DNA from: Diphasiastrum complanatum
Lineage: Eukaryota > Streptophyta > Lycopodiopsida > Lycopodiales > Lycopodiaceae
Assembly: GCA_029204225.1 (NCBI GenBank)
Contig: CM055113.1
Span: 9,822,364-9,886,363 of the forward strand
Reading direction: 5' to 3'
Length of the DNA: 64,000 nt
Shown here: positions 12,817 through 24,286 of the stretch, one piece after another
How positions within the stretch are numbered: the first letter of the stretch is position 1
How the letters are laid out: the number at the start of each line of letters is the position of its first letter
Notes under the pieces: model-generated
The model's input: the letters and a program-made list of their open reading frames with translations, nothing else
The model's database searches: none
Told to the model about the DNA's origin: nothing
Position numbers and translations under genes: made by a program

Positions 12817-13318
12817 ACTTGGACACCCAACGAAGCAGTATATACCAGGCAATGTTCACTACCCTTCCATCTGGACATTTGGCCAGGAAGCCTTGCAAGA
12901 AAGCAATGGTCAACAATGTCTTTCCAGTGCATGCAGACGAAAGGAGTGGTTGCGTCGCCCTTACGTACTCCTGGATTTTACCACGCCATTAATTGCTCCG
13001 TTTTCGACTCCACGTCAAACGTTTTTTGGTGGGCTTTCAGAGACAGCACCCATTGGTTTTTGATCAGTGGATCAGAAACCACCGGGTGCTGTCTCCGTCA
13101 GCTCAAACGTTTCACGTGGAGTCGAAAACAGAGCAATTGGTGATGTGGCAAGATTCGGGAACACATACTGGCGTCAAAACCACTTCGACCATCTCCATGT
13201 ACTGGAAGGACATTGTTGACCATTGCTTTCTTACAAAGTTTCGTGGCCAAATATCCAGATGAAAGGGTATTGATCATTGTCTGATCTATGCTGCTTCCTT
13301 GGGTGTTTGAGCGCATCA
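12817..13318. repeat. large inverted repeat (hairpin), arms ~245 bp, 4-nt loop
   Basis: The centre is TGATC-AGTG-GATCA at 13061-13074. From there the two sides match outward as reverse complements for about 245 bp with a few indels: GAGACAGCACCC faces GGGTGCTGTCTC, GTTTTCGACTCCACGT faces ACGTGGAGTCGAAAAC, and GAAAGCAATGGTCAACAATG near 12900 faces its complement near 13220. Plus-strand frames in the left arm and minus-strand frames in the right arm encode the same peptide (CKKAMVNNV), so a formerly coding piece was duplicated head to head. The transcript would fold into a long hairpin. Confidence 0.85.
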
Positions 13319-13339
13319 TCGGTCCGGGAACATAGTCCA

Positions 13340-13790
13340 TAGGTTCGTGATCCCGATACGAACCCAAGGGATCGAGTCTGGCTCGATTCGGATATCGTTC
13401 GGTCAAAATGGCCCTTCGACTGGAGCGAAGCGCAATTAGGTCAAGCGAAATGGACTGGTTTTGCAACTCTCCTTCGGACGGCCCCGTTTCTCCAAACGAG
13501 ATCCGTTTCGGGTGCCGTCTGTTTCGGCCAGTGGACAACCTCGATATGAACTTGTGGGAACAAACAGGACGAGGAAACGACCGACGGTCGGGCCGCAACG
13601 TCCGTCCGAAGTTCGACCTTAAACAGGGCTTCAGGGACACTTTGTCCGGTCGGGACCTGAAAATTGGGAGATGTTTCGGAGCCCCCGTGCTGGTACGCAA
13701 AATTTCGACATCGTATTGTAGCGTGTTGGAGTAGTGCCATATGTAATTAGTAAGCTGTTGAAGTTCATCCGGGAAGAAACCGATCTCATC
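13340..13790 (+). repeat. unnamed GC-rich dispersed repeat, copy 3
   Basis: Starts AACCCAAGGGATCGAGTC and follows copy 1 through GGACACTTTGTCCGGTCGGG. It then carries the tail shared with copy 2 (TAATTAGTAAGCTG, AAGTTCATCCGGGA). With copies 1 and 2 on the left, it brackets the hairpin, so the unit may be one larger element with repeated ends. Confidence 0.75.
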
Positions 13791-13813
13791 AACCGAGTCA
13801 TAGTAGTGTATAG

Positions 13814-13924
13814 CTTGTCACTCTTCTGGTGAGCCCTAATTTCCCCCAGAGACTTCTGCTCATGAGAGCTTGTCACTCTTCTGGTGAGCGTTCACCTCTC
13901 CCCAATCCTCTGGCGAGCATTCAC
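13814..13924 (+). repeat. short tandem repeat, 55-bp period
   Basis: CTTGTCACTCTTCTGGTGAG occurs at 13814 and again at 13869, with a decayed third unit (CCTCTGGCGAGCATTCACT) after it. Confidence 0.7.
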
Positions 13925-13929
13925 TTGTA

Positions 13930-15268
13930 AACCCCAAACCAGTAATATGTTTGCCATACAAACCTTCACTCGAAACCACTCTCAGATCTTTCTTTGCCGC
14001 TTTTTTGGAGCTTAGTTCCCAATGAAGGTTCGTAATAATTGTTGCACCACTTTTTTATACAAATCGTTATTGAGGGAAAATGTTGTGACATCCTGGACTT
14101 AGTCGTAAAAGTTCCTAGGTATTTTTGTGGTGAAGCTCATGAATGTTATAACAGGCTTTCTAGATTCAAAGGTGCGCCACGTTTTCTTTCATACAAATGA
14201 ATCCAATATTAGGCATTTGGACATTGTAGAGTACATTCTTACATCATACCTGAAGTGACAAGAAGAGCAACTTGTCCACTCTCACATTGCAGCATATAAC
14301 TCCTTACAAAACTATTTTAGTTCAGGGCTTTATTTCCCATAATTCCCAAAAATGTCCTGATTTGCTTATCACAGCAAAATGCCCATTGGCTGATTAGAAT
14401 AAGGGGCATAATGCCCATGGGCTCAGCGCTGCAACCTGTCCTAGACTACAAACTTCTTCAAGGTAAGAGAAAAGATTGCAGCCACTTTTTATGCAGGCTT
14501 AAGTCCTGGTTGCAGAGCTTCATTGGATTTGAGGATACCTGCTCCACTTGAGGGCAGGATTCTCCAACCCTGTATGTCCTGCATGCAGGACTTTATCCTA
14601 CAATTAAATCTATCCAATGAGCCCAATAGGAATTATAGAGTATGCAAACTAAAGCTTGAATACATGGCAATAAGGATTTTTTGCAGAACTTTGTGCTACA
14701 GTAATCACAGCAAATGTAATGAGATTGTAAGTTCCTCTCTTGAAACTTTCTCACTTAACGTAAAGGAATGTAATCATCAAAGGTTTCTAAGAACTTGCAA
14801 AAAGTACTTAGATTTGCAAGCCATCTTTGCAAAATATGTGTGATCTAACATTGTTGTGAACTGAATTCTTTCATCTTTCTCATCTTTTCTCATGTAGGTG
14901 ATGACATGTATGCTGTCGTAAGGAACTGAGCAAAGGATTCTGTACTTTCCTAGCAATTATAAACTACTTAAGTTTTGATGTTGCATGATGAAGTTGTCCC
15001 TTTGGTCCCACACATAGCAGCTTTCCTGCAAGCAATGAACGTACTTACCATCTCTAGACCTGATTTGATATCGTACACCATGCAGCTTCACAGTGCATGC
15101 CTGAGTGAATCTGCTGTTGGACACGTTTCAATTTGCTGAGTATAAACCTTGGAATATATGTTGATGATGCAACTCACCTACTTGTGTCTGCTTTTTCTGG
15201 TTAGTTATTGAGAAAGCTTTGTTGCTTATCGTTTATGGTAAATCTTGTTATGGCTGTGTGAGCTTCAG
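13930..15268. other. no recognisable gene
   Basis: AT-rich sequence with only short frames. If the carrier exon at 15269 belongs to a gene on this strand, this would be intron and upstream exon territory, but I could not identify earlier carrier exons here. Confidence 0.5.
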
Positions 15269-15383
15269 GCACGAGGGAGTTCGAGGATTGTACAAAGGAA
15301 TCTTTCCAAATCTTTTAAGAGTTGTTCCTTCATCGTCCATTACTTTTCTAGTCTATGAGAAAGTAAAGAAGGTTTTAATGTGA
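15269..15383 (+). CDS. mitochondrial carrier family protein, terminal exon
   Basis: After a splice acceptor (GTGAGCTTCAG) the frame reads [20 protein letters not shown], then [17 protein letters not shown] and TGA. This is the last repeat of a mitochondrial carrier: the G..GLY.G..PN..R..P motif, then the sixth transmembrane helix with the typical SS.ITF..YE ending. Carriers of this kind move nucleotides, cofactors or folate across organelle membranes; the wording fits the plant NAD/folate-type branch, which I cannot fix from about 38 residues. No upstream exon was found, so it is either the 3' end of a long-intron gene or an exon fragment moved here. The frame is undamaged. Confidence 0.7.
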
Positions 15384-16098
<715 letters not shown>

Positions 16099-16189
16099 TC
16101 TCCAACACCTCACTTAATGGCTATTTTTTGGTCCTAAGCCCTAAAAAACCCTAACCCGAAAAAAATCTTAAAACCCAAAAATCGCTCAC

Positions 16190-16237
16190 TATCTCTCGCC
16201 CTCCCACCTCTCTCAACTCTCTCTGCTCTCTCACCTC

Positions 16238-16295
<58 letters not shown>

Positions 16296-16545
16296 TCTCA
16301 TCTCTCTCTCTCAACTCCCATCTCTCTCACCTCTCATCTCTCTCTCTCTCAACTCTCTTTGCTCTCTCTCACCTGTGCCATTCTCTCTCTCACCCTACGC
16401 TGCTCCAGCCATGTTCTAGCCTGCGCTGTTAGCATCTCTCTCTCAAATTATCTCACGCTGCTCCAGCCATGTTCTAGCTTGCACTGCCAGCATCTCTCTC
16501 ACATTATGCGCGCTCTCTCGCTCTCTCTCTTTCGAAAGTTCTAGA
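16190..16545 (+). repeat. CT-rich low-complexity region
   Basis: Interrupted CT arrays (longest about 16240-16292) are mixed with CAACTCTCATCT units. A duplicated block CACGCTGCTCCAGCCATG / TACGCTGCTCCAGCCATG lies at about 16394 and 16453. No gene. Confidence 0.85.
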
Positions 16546-16899
16546 ATCATGTTTCTCTTTCTTGATCAACGTGTGTTTGTCCTTCAACCCCGTTTCAATC
16601 GCCTTTCAACTGTCTTTCAAATTTTTTTTTAGGGCAAACATGGACCAATGAGTATCTTGGCACGTTTTCTCCACAACAACCTACATTCTCTCATATTGTC
16701 TTAGAAATGTTTCACAAAAACCACCTCACAAGATACACACCAACTTGAGATTTGACTATTTTTTAGAACTAATTATGGGTATGATGATAATGTATCATTA
16801 CATGATGGATATACGTTGTTCAAAATATATATCAATTCATCTTCAAACTATATGGTAGATAGGTTTGGACAGTTTTCCAAACATCAATATGAAGCATAA

Positions 16900-17400
16900 G
16901 TTGAAATCACAATGTCTCATGAATGCATACCAAACCATTTTTCAATTGTTTCTTTATCATGTCACCGAGTACTCTCTCTAATTTTAAAGTTACAATGTCC
17001 TCTACATGACCCAATTCATCCCTAGAAGGAAGTAAATCCTTTTCATGTAAATCTATCTTAAGTATACTTACATGAAAACAAGATGCACCTTAGGAAGTTC
17101 TAACCTATAAGCTAAATAGCAAGGTTGCTATTCTAGGTCCCTAAAACATTACACATAGATTGCAATATTTCCAAAACCCATGACCGTGGAGTCCTTTGGT
17201 ATTCAAAGGTAAATCTAATGACCATCCTAAATCTCTCAAGGAGCCCTTTTTGTATTCATGTAATGTCTCACTCTATCTTGAGCATTTTGGACATTCTCAC
17301 ATGTTGGTTGTAACACTTCTTGCATATCATTGAAAATATTAACTATTTTCTTAATTTTGATTCCATTGCTTTCAATAGAAACTATGGTACTAGGTTGGTA
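16900..17400 (-). pseudogene. Ty3 integrase C-terminal remnant
   Basis: On the minus strand, YQPSTIVSIES, NDMQEVLQPTCENVQNAQDR and YMNTKR align with FQPRAPISVGL, HDMQEMLLIARENVKTAQDR and YANQKR of the 3.8-5.2 kb integrase. Further on, FHVSILKIDLHEKDLLPS matches FHISRLKERLGEKDDLMP. The part after MNTKRAP is out of frame. Only the region beyond the catalytic core survives, so this is a dead relic of the same or a sister family. Confidence 0.8.
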
Positions 17401-17466
17401 AGTAGTGAGTTTGAATGAACAACTCTAGTACTCAAGCTATTATTCTTGATTTTGAATCTCTAAAAA

Positions 17467-17763
17467 ATGTACAAAAGAGACTGTCATAGGTTGTCTCATA
17501 AAGGTATTTCTAGGTGGGGTTATATTAATGAAGCAATTCTAGATAATGATAGAACATTCCTCTCTAGGAATTTGCATGTAATTGGCAAGAAAACTAACTT
17601 GCTTGAATGTGCTTCCAAACACACATGTCTAGGGATAGTTCATACATATGTGTACACTAAGATAAAAGGAGCAAAGAAAAAGGAGGCAAAAGTATGTGTA
17701 GAAAGATATACAAGGGTTGTCAGAGAGGAGAATAGTGCATCCTCTTGGTTCAACACAAAATAG
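17467..17763 (+). CDS. hypothetical 98-aa ORF
   Basis: A Lys-rich frame (KIKGAKKKEAKVC) with no motif I recognise. It lies directly after the Ty3 relic and has no supporting splice or promoter signals. It may be a chance frame in AT-rich DNA. Confidence 0.15.
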   Translation: MYKRDCHRLSHKGISRWGYINEAILDNDRTFLSRNLHVIGKKTNLLECASKHTCLGIVHTYVYTKIKGAKKKEAKVCVERYTRVVREENSASSWFNTK

Positions 17764-17829
17764 AATATAGTTATTCCTAAGTAGATGGAGGAATTGCTTT
17801 AATAGAAGCAAAAAAAATTAAAACTTGCT

Positions 17830-19200
17830 AAGTATAGAATTTGTGTTAAGAGTACTTCAACATATGATTGCAGTGAAATCAACATACCAGAGAACACTAC
17901 AACACCCCTTCTACAAGTGTCAAAGTCAATTGTGCATAGAAGTTTAATAGAATTTGGAGAAATGTTTTCATGTCAACCTATAACGGCTCTTCTATGGTTA
18001 AAATTTTATTAGAGATAAAATTTATGGTTGAGGTCCTTTCAAATTTGTTCTAATTAGTTGGGATTATTTTTTGCTTTGGAAAATTTGACATATTAGAGAC
18101 ACTATAGATATGATGACAACATTGTAATCATTGTACACGTTATGTTATGTTGGTTTTGGTTCTCTTGTAATTTTTTTTAAAATCAATTGTATGAGTAAAT
18201 TCTTAGAGAGAAAAAAATGGAAGCTGGAAAATTCCTCTAAAGCATGCAAAAGACAACACAATCATGCCATCATGAGTGTTATCTAGATTTGCATTACAAA
18301 TTCTTTAAAAAACAACCATTTGCTTAGAATTTGTAACGTGTTACTTTCAATCAATATATAAAACATCAAAATAAGCTATGTCTACGGACCTAGTAATTTG
18401 GAAGTTTTGGTTTTGTATCTAACAATAGTCTCTCAAATATATTCCTTGAGGCATTAATGAATGAATATTGGGTTTGGTTGAAAAACCAAGGCCTTGAAAC
18501 TTTTCATCCACCTTTAATGATGTTTTTGATGTGAGCATAACTTGTATGCATCCTCGTATCATGATTCACACGTACTGAAACTCTATTTTTGTAAGAGTTT
18601 AAGGTGCTTTCGGACTAATAGTTTGACCATCTTTGTTCAAACTTGTCCAGTACTTTTCTTTGAAATTTTTGAGGCTTCTATGTCTCTCTAGCAACAATAC
18701 TTTTCTTCTTACCAATCAACCAATTGTCTTCATAATGATTTATTCAAGTGCTTGAATATATGCAAAGGATAGAGTTTATGACTCATTAGGATATTCCTCT
18801 CATATGGAAAACAACACAACATACTTAGTCTTTTCATACCCGTGATTGATGTATTTTTTTTAATTCCAACCAAACTTCCACCAAGGATATTCCTCTCATA
18901 TGGTAGACAATGCATCATATTCTTTTCATTACTTTGATTGATGTATTGTTAAATTTCAACCAAACTTGCGCCAATTTTCTACTAACATTCCTATCAGAGA
19001 GGCATTGGCCTCAAAAGTATTAAAAATCAAAATTTCTTCTTTTTGTGCGCTTGAATGGATGTTCTGCCAAGCATTTGGGCAGTTGTGAACCCACAAAAAT
19101 CAAAGGCACTTACTAGTATAGATAAGCAAGAATTATTGTTCTAATATTGAAAATGATTGCCAATGGATATAAAATTACATGAAAAAACATTGTACGAAAG
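17830..19200. other. AT-rich, no recognisable gene
   Basis: No coding similarity was seen. A short direct repeat, AGGATATTCCTCTCATATGG, appears at about 18788 and 18885. Confidence 0.6.
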
Positions 19201-19275
19201 TTGCCGATCATAATTTATATTGTAGAAGTCTAAAGCAAGGTGCACATTAGGAATGCTTGCATAGAACATTGGTTT

Positions 19276-19818
19276 AATTTAGGCCCAATCATGCACTATT
19301 CAATTCAAAATGGTATATACCACAAAGTTTCTACCATGCAAAGGAAAAGAGATGTAGTAGGTAGGTTTGGACTTCTTTCCCTATCTCCTTCATGTGGCAT
19401 CAGACAAGGCTGCCCTCTAACCCTACCTCTTTGTTTGCCGATGATTTGGACTACATTATCGAGCTCCACCAGCATTCTACCTCCCTCCCTCCTTGAGTTA
19501 GCTCACTTTTTGTGATTTTTTTTGACTCTTTGACCAAATTTCAAAAATCTGATATTATTGTCCTCTCTCATGATGCCCCTCCTAATTGGTGTAAGGATTT
19601 AGGACTTAACATCCTTCTTCATGGCACCATTTTTAGATATCTTCGTTTTCTGTTGGGTGCTTCCCTTACTAACAAAGAGCAATTCAATTGGATCATCAAG
19701 AGAATTAGAAATAAAATTTTGCTTTGGGACTGTTCTGATCTTTCCTTCCTAGCTAGACTCATTGTTCTCAAACAAGTCATCTCCTCCTACTTCATTCACT
19801 TTCTCTTCATTTGGTCCC

Positions 19819-19860
<42 letters not shown>

Positions 19861-20830
19861 TTCCTATACTCTCTCTATTGTTAAGTCCGTCAAGAAATTC
19901 CTTTGGAACAACCGCCTTAATCTTTTGAACTCAGATATTTGCACAGCTCCTAGAAAGCTTGGGGGACTTGGACTTCTCGATCCCTCTACCGCTTCTGTTT
20001 CCCTACTTTACAGACGAATTCACTCTAATTTTACTTGTCCTCAACCTTGGTCCCTTATGATGACGACTCTTCTCCCTCCTCTTTCTTCGTCTAAGGATAA
20101 TACTTCTCATTCCTATTTCGTTGAGTTTACCCACTCGTCTTTCTTCTTCTCCATTTCCCTTCCTCCCTTGTTTAAATCTATTTATAGAGCTCTCCTCTCC
20201 ATGCGCAAGCTTACCTTTTGGACATGTGGTAGCTCCATCTCTCCTCTAGAATCTATGTGGTTCTCTAAAGCGATTACCATCAACTCTAAGCCTCTGGCTT
20301 TGATAGAAAATAGGCTCTATCAAAATCTAACTCGTAAGGGTCTTGTTACTTGGGAACACATCATGAACTCCATCTATTCTCTTAGCCTTTCCCACCTCAA
20401 ATTTGAACTCGGACTTTCCTCATGTGAAACTAACTTTCTTTCCTTTGCTTTCTCAAATGGGAACCTAGGGCCTTTATCTACTTCCTTGTCCACTAACTAT
20501 AATAACAATTGACTTTTCAAGGCCTTGGACAAGTCAGACAAAATTTCCTATTCTTCCATCTTTTCCACCACCAAAGAGCCGAATTTTACCTTCTCTTGGT
20601 TCGATTCCAAATGAAAACTCTCTGATCCCCCCCCCACCTCTGGGAAGCTAGATTTTGATGCACTCACGAAATTAGAACTAACAAGCTCAGAGTCTTGTCT
20701 CTTAGGATTCTACAGCTCTCTCTTCCTGTATGTGCTAGCTATAGAGGGGATGTAACACATGTCTGCTCTAAATGCAAAATATTAGATGAGGATGTGATAC
20801 ATAGTTGCTTCTTGATCCACAAGGTGCTAG
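19276..20830 (+). pseudogene. L1-type LINE ORF2, 3' half
   Basis: Motifs run in order: SCGIRQGCPL (RT motif B), FADDLDYIIEL (motif C, other frame, about 19437), KRIRNKILLWDCSDLSFLAR then VLKQVISSY (thumb), FLWNNRLN...GGLGLLDP, and a zinc-binding tail THVCSKCKILDEDVIH like zf-RVT. The order matches plant L1 ORF2 after its endonuclease. Motifs B and C lie only a few residues apart, so roughly 50 codons were deleted. A 41-nt C run breaks the thumb, and several frameshifts follow. Such enzymes copy LINE RNA at a nicked target. This 5'-truncated copy is inactive. Confidence 0.8.
19820..19860 (+). repeat. poly(C) run, 41 nt
   Basis: Forty-one C in a row (T at 19819 and 19861) inside the LINE reading frame, coding only proline in any frame. 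Confidence 0.97.
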
Positions 20831-21864
20831 GTTCAAAGATGAACTTAAAGTTGAGCACAACAAAACTCATAGTCGAATACAAAACAACCAAGAAAGCTTA
20901 TGAATTGGGTCTCGATTGCCACCTCTCCATCGAATCTCAAATATGCAGTTTTCAAATTGTGTTGCACACATGCATTTGGTGCCTCATCTTCGATCAATCA
21001 ATTGACTAATGATGGTAAATTTGATCCTTCAATGCCAGCCATTTGCATCTCCAAAAGCCATAATGAGAAACTAATTCAAACTTGGCAAAAGTGCAAAAGG
21101 TAGTTTTGTAGCCATCCCTCGGTGGATGTGTATCTAATGATAATATGAATTGAGGTTAATCTTTGAAAACAGGAAAGCCTTTCTCAATGGGTTAAATAAG
21201 ATCTCCCATTAGAGATATGGGATAATGATTTTACAAAGAAATCAAGTTGAGTGCACAATAGTTTGGGCATACCATTTGATGCCATAATTTTTTTTATCAG
21301 ATAGTAAAACATGAGCTTCAAAAGGACTTATCAAAACATGATCTAATAAAGTATATACTTGAGATGCTCAAGCTTTGCTACTCAAACCTAGGCTTATGAC
21401 ATGGTGTTCAAACTATGGGTTCAAGAAATGGGAATGATAGCTTGAAGAAGATCAACATGGTGATTCACATCCTATACTGGAGGAGATGTACGGAGTTCCT
21501 CAAACATAGGATGGTATTTCTATTGTAAATGTGACTACCTAAGGCATATCCTCATGTATAGTAGCACTAGAAATTACTCAAGGTATATCTACCTCATGGA
21601 GGCAAAGGAAAGCTTCACAATAATGCTTGGAAATGCCCTAAAAATATTGCTTATCAGAAATCAAGGATAACACAATGATAACCTTGGTTTTGTAGTGGGT
21701 TGGGATGGAGACCTAAAATCAACAATGACATCCAGGACCAGCTTAACTGTGCGAAAATAAGATGGAGTAACCAAAATAGAACTTACTATGGCTTTATATA
21801 TGACACGAAAGATGAGTACATGACCATACACATATATGATTCAAATCAATTATTCAATAGCAGT
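20831..21864. other. no recognisable gene
   Basis: AT-rich DNA between the LINE tail and the tRNA. Short frames only (for example 20900-21103); nothing recognised. Confidence 0.5.
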
Positions 21865-21938
21865 GGCCTATTAGCTCAGTTGGTTAGAGCGTCGTGCTAA
21901 TAACGCGAAGGTCGCAGGTTCGAAACCTGCATAGGCCA
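21865..21938 (+). tRNA. tRNA-Ile (anticodon AAU)
   Basis: A full 74-nt cloverleaf without an intron: acceptor GGCCTAT/ATAGGCC, discriminator A, D arm GCTCAGTTGGTTAGAGC, anticodon stem TCGTG/CGCGA with loop CTAATAA (AAT at 21899-21901), and T arm GCAGG/CCTGC with TTCGAAA. The A box (TTAGCTCAGTTGG) and B box (GGTTCGAAACC) are intact. The AAU anticodon, converted to IAU, is the main cytosolic isoleucine tRNA of eukaryotes, so this is nuclear DNA rather than an organelle insert. A TTTT stop for Pol III lies about 10 nt downstream. Confidence 0.97.
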
Positions 21939-22529
21939 ATCTCCATTTTGAGATTTGAAGTTTTTTGCTACAGCAAGGAAGGATGAACGCCTGGTGAATT
22001 CTCTCTCATTCACGGAGTTCTGCTTTTTCGTCACTACCACGTTTGGCAGTGCGCACTCTCTCTCTTACATGAAGAATTGATTTCAGTCCGTCAACATTTC
22101 AAATAGGAATGGCAATTTTCTTGAAACCTGCAAGTATGGATCTTTAGTTGCCGTGCAGCTACGTATAAAGTTTTATTCTCAGACAGATTAGTTCTGTGAG
22201 GAAGTCACTCTTGATTGCAATCTTAGGGTGTAACATAAGAATATATATTGTACCAAGTCAATGCTGAGTTAGATAGAGCCTTCTTCTATAGCTCTTTATA
22301 TAAGCACTCCTCAATAGGTATTTATAGTTTAAATCTTTTAAATTTCAAGAGGAAGCAAATCATTTTCCTCACTTTGCAGTTTCTGAAAACCCATCAAGGC
22401 TTGCTTTTAGCCAGAAACTTAAGATCCAAATAGCCTACTACAATTGAAGTGAAGTAGCAGGATGAGTTTTTTGGAGAAGATGAGAAAGCCAGTACTCTTT
22501 AGCTGTGAGTGGTGGTGGTGCATATGGAT

Positions 22530-22820
22530 AGACGTAACTCCTGCAATAGAAAAATTACCTACTTTCTAGTAAAAGGTGAAATTACCCCATCTCAGTTCAG
22601 TAGAGTAAGTGTAAGAACCAACGGGCTAATTTTATGGCTTAAAAGCCCAAATAAATCAGAACCTAAAGCATCAAATCAACACCTAGTTACATTACTAGCA
22701 TTAGTTAATGCAGTTAGCTGTGAAGCAATTGAACTGCTACCACACCACGTCATCAAATTGAAAGTGATTGAGAACATTGTAAAGCTATCAAAATCCGTTG
22801 ATGATAAAATAATAAAATAA
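22530..22820 (+). CDS. unrecognised ~100-aa ORF
   Basis: The frame reads ITYFLVKGEITPSQFSR...LVTLLALVNAVSCEAIELLP and ends SKSVDDKIIK then TAA. The mix of residues and absence of stops look more gene-like than other short frames nearby. The start is uncertain, because the frame is open upstream to 22509 with no splice evidence. I do not recognise the family. Confidence 0.25.
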   Translation, partial: RRNSCNRKITYFLVKGEITPSQFSRVSVRTNGLILWLKSPNKSEPKASNQHLVTLLALVNAVSCEAIELLPHHVIKLKVIENIVKLSKSVDDKIIK

Positions 22821-23360
22821 TAGACAATTTAGTTGTTGTTCAACCTTGATGTGTAAATGTAAGCCTTGCATATGTGAACACAAAAGCATCAAATTTCTTG
22901 TGAAGACAGCCATAACTACAAGAGGAATAAAATCTTCCCGAGTGCCCTATTATGATATTGTCTTGCTTTTTCTTGAGCCACATGTGATGCAGCCCTTGAG
23001 TGGTGGATGTGTTGGTGTCAAACAAAACACATTTGTGTTTCTTGTGTTTGTTGACATCAGCAATCCGTCTGTCAGCCTGTTAATCCGTAGTAGTTTGTTG
23101 GCATGTAATCTTCTCATTTGAATATATAAACAGCCCACGAAGCTGGCTGTCCCATGGTCATTTCCTCATCGAGCCTCTCCTGTTTTTCTTTTGAGTTTCT
23201 TTGCTATTACGTAGCCTAACTAGCAGTCAAGTTTTGGTAGCCAGACCCAACAAAGGTTATGTGCCCACACATGCACTAACCTACACCAGCCGGCATCAAT
23301 AAGGAGTGACCGGTACTACCGGTTTCCAAGATAGACGTTTCTTGAGGAGTCTACGCAATA

Positions 23361-23363
<3 letters not shown>

Positions 23364-23413
<50 letters not shown>
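23364..23413 (+). repeat. (CT)n microsatellite
   Basis: Fifty nt of CT repeat in the leader of the gag-only element. Confidence 0.97.
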
Positions 23414-23420
<7 letters not shown>

Positions 23421-23482
23421 CTCGGGCAGCCTGCGCTCTCTCCTTCCAGGCTGCCCCGCCTCTCTAATCTCCACACATCACC

Positions 23483-24286
23483 ATGGAATCTAGGGTGATA
23501 GAGAAGTTCAATGGTGAGAACTTTCACCTCATAAAACTGAAGATGCAAATGATCCTCCTTGAAAGAGATTTGTGGGAGATCACAAATGGTGATGAACAAA
23601 AACCAGAGAGCCTGCAAGAAACAAAAGACTAGATTAGAAAAGACAACAAAGCCAGAGCCTTGATCCTTCTGAGCCTGTGTGACAACCAACTACTTCATGT
23701 TAGCAAGGCTAACACTGCAACAAAAGCGTGGAAGGGGATGCAAGCAACATTTGAAGTAAAGATTGTAGCAAATCAGCTTCATTTATGAAAGAAGCTCATG
23801 CTGCTAAAAATGTCAAAAGGAGAATCTATGGCAGATCATTTCTTAAAGCTTCAAGCAATTATTGACCAGATGGCTGCAATCGGATCAGAGATAAAAGAGG
23901 ATGAAGCTCTTGTATCATTGCTTCATAGCCTGCCGGAGTCCTATGCTCAATTCGTCTCCATTTTTGGAAGCATTAGTCATACTCATGACATTACAAGCAG
24001 CTCTGCTCCAAGAAGAACTAAGGTGCAAAGATCTATCCTTTGAAGGCTACAGAATGGGCATGACACTGCCCTTTATGTGGCAAGCAAGAGAAACCCATTC
24101 AAGAGCAAGGGAGAGCGCAACAAGGAGGAAGGAGCCAAGTGCAACTACTGTGGAAAGACTGGCCATTTTGCAAGGAAGTGCTGGAAGAAGGCCTATGATG
24201 AGAAAACAAATCAAGAAGCTGCCATGTTAGCTGAAGAAGAGGAGGTAGGCTCTTTAGAATTTCATGATGTATGTAGCTTCTTGTAG
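23483..24286 (+). pseudogene. Ty1/copia gag polyprotein, decayed
   Basis: ATG at 23483 (ACCATGG context) opens MESRVIEKFNGENFHLIKLK, the usual start of copia gag (FNG.NF..WK). It continues with the ARALILLSL...W..MQ..F and MADHFLKLQ...IG..I...E....LL.SLPESY blocks of the UBN2 gag family, then a CCHC knuckle, C-x2-C-x4-H-x4-C (CNYCGKTGHFARKC), at about 24140-24181. In-frame stops occur near 23630 and 23788, and a frameshift lies before the knuckle. Gag packages element RNA in a virus-like particle. No pol follows. Confidence 0.8.

Noticed and set aside
21865-21938. Organelle-derived (chloroplast or mitochondrial) tRNA-Ile
   Set aside because: Organelle tRNA-Ile genes carry GAU or CAU anticodons; this one has AAU with eukaryotic A and B boxes.
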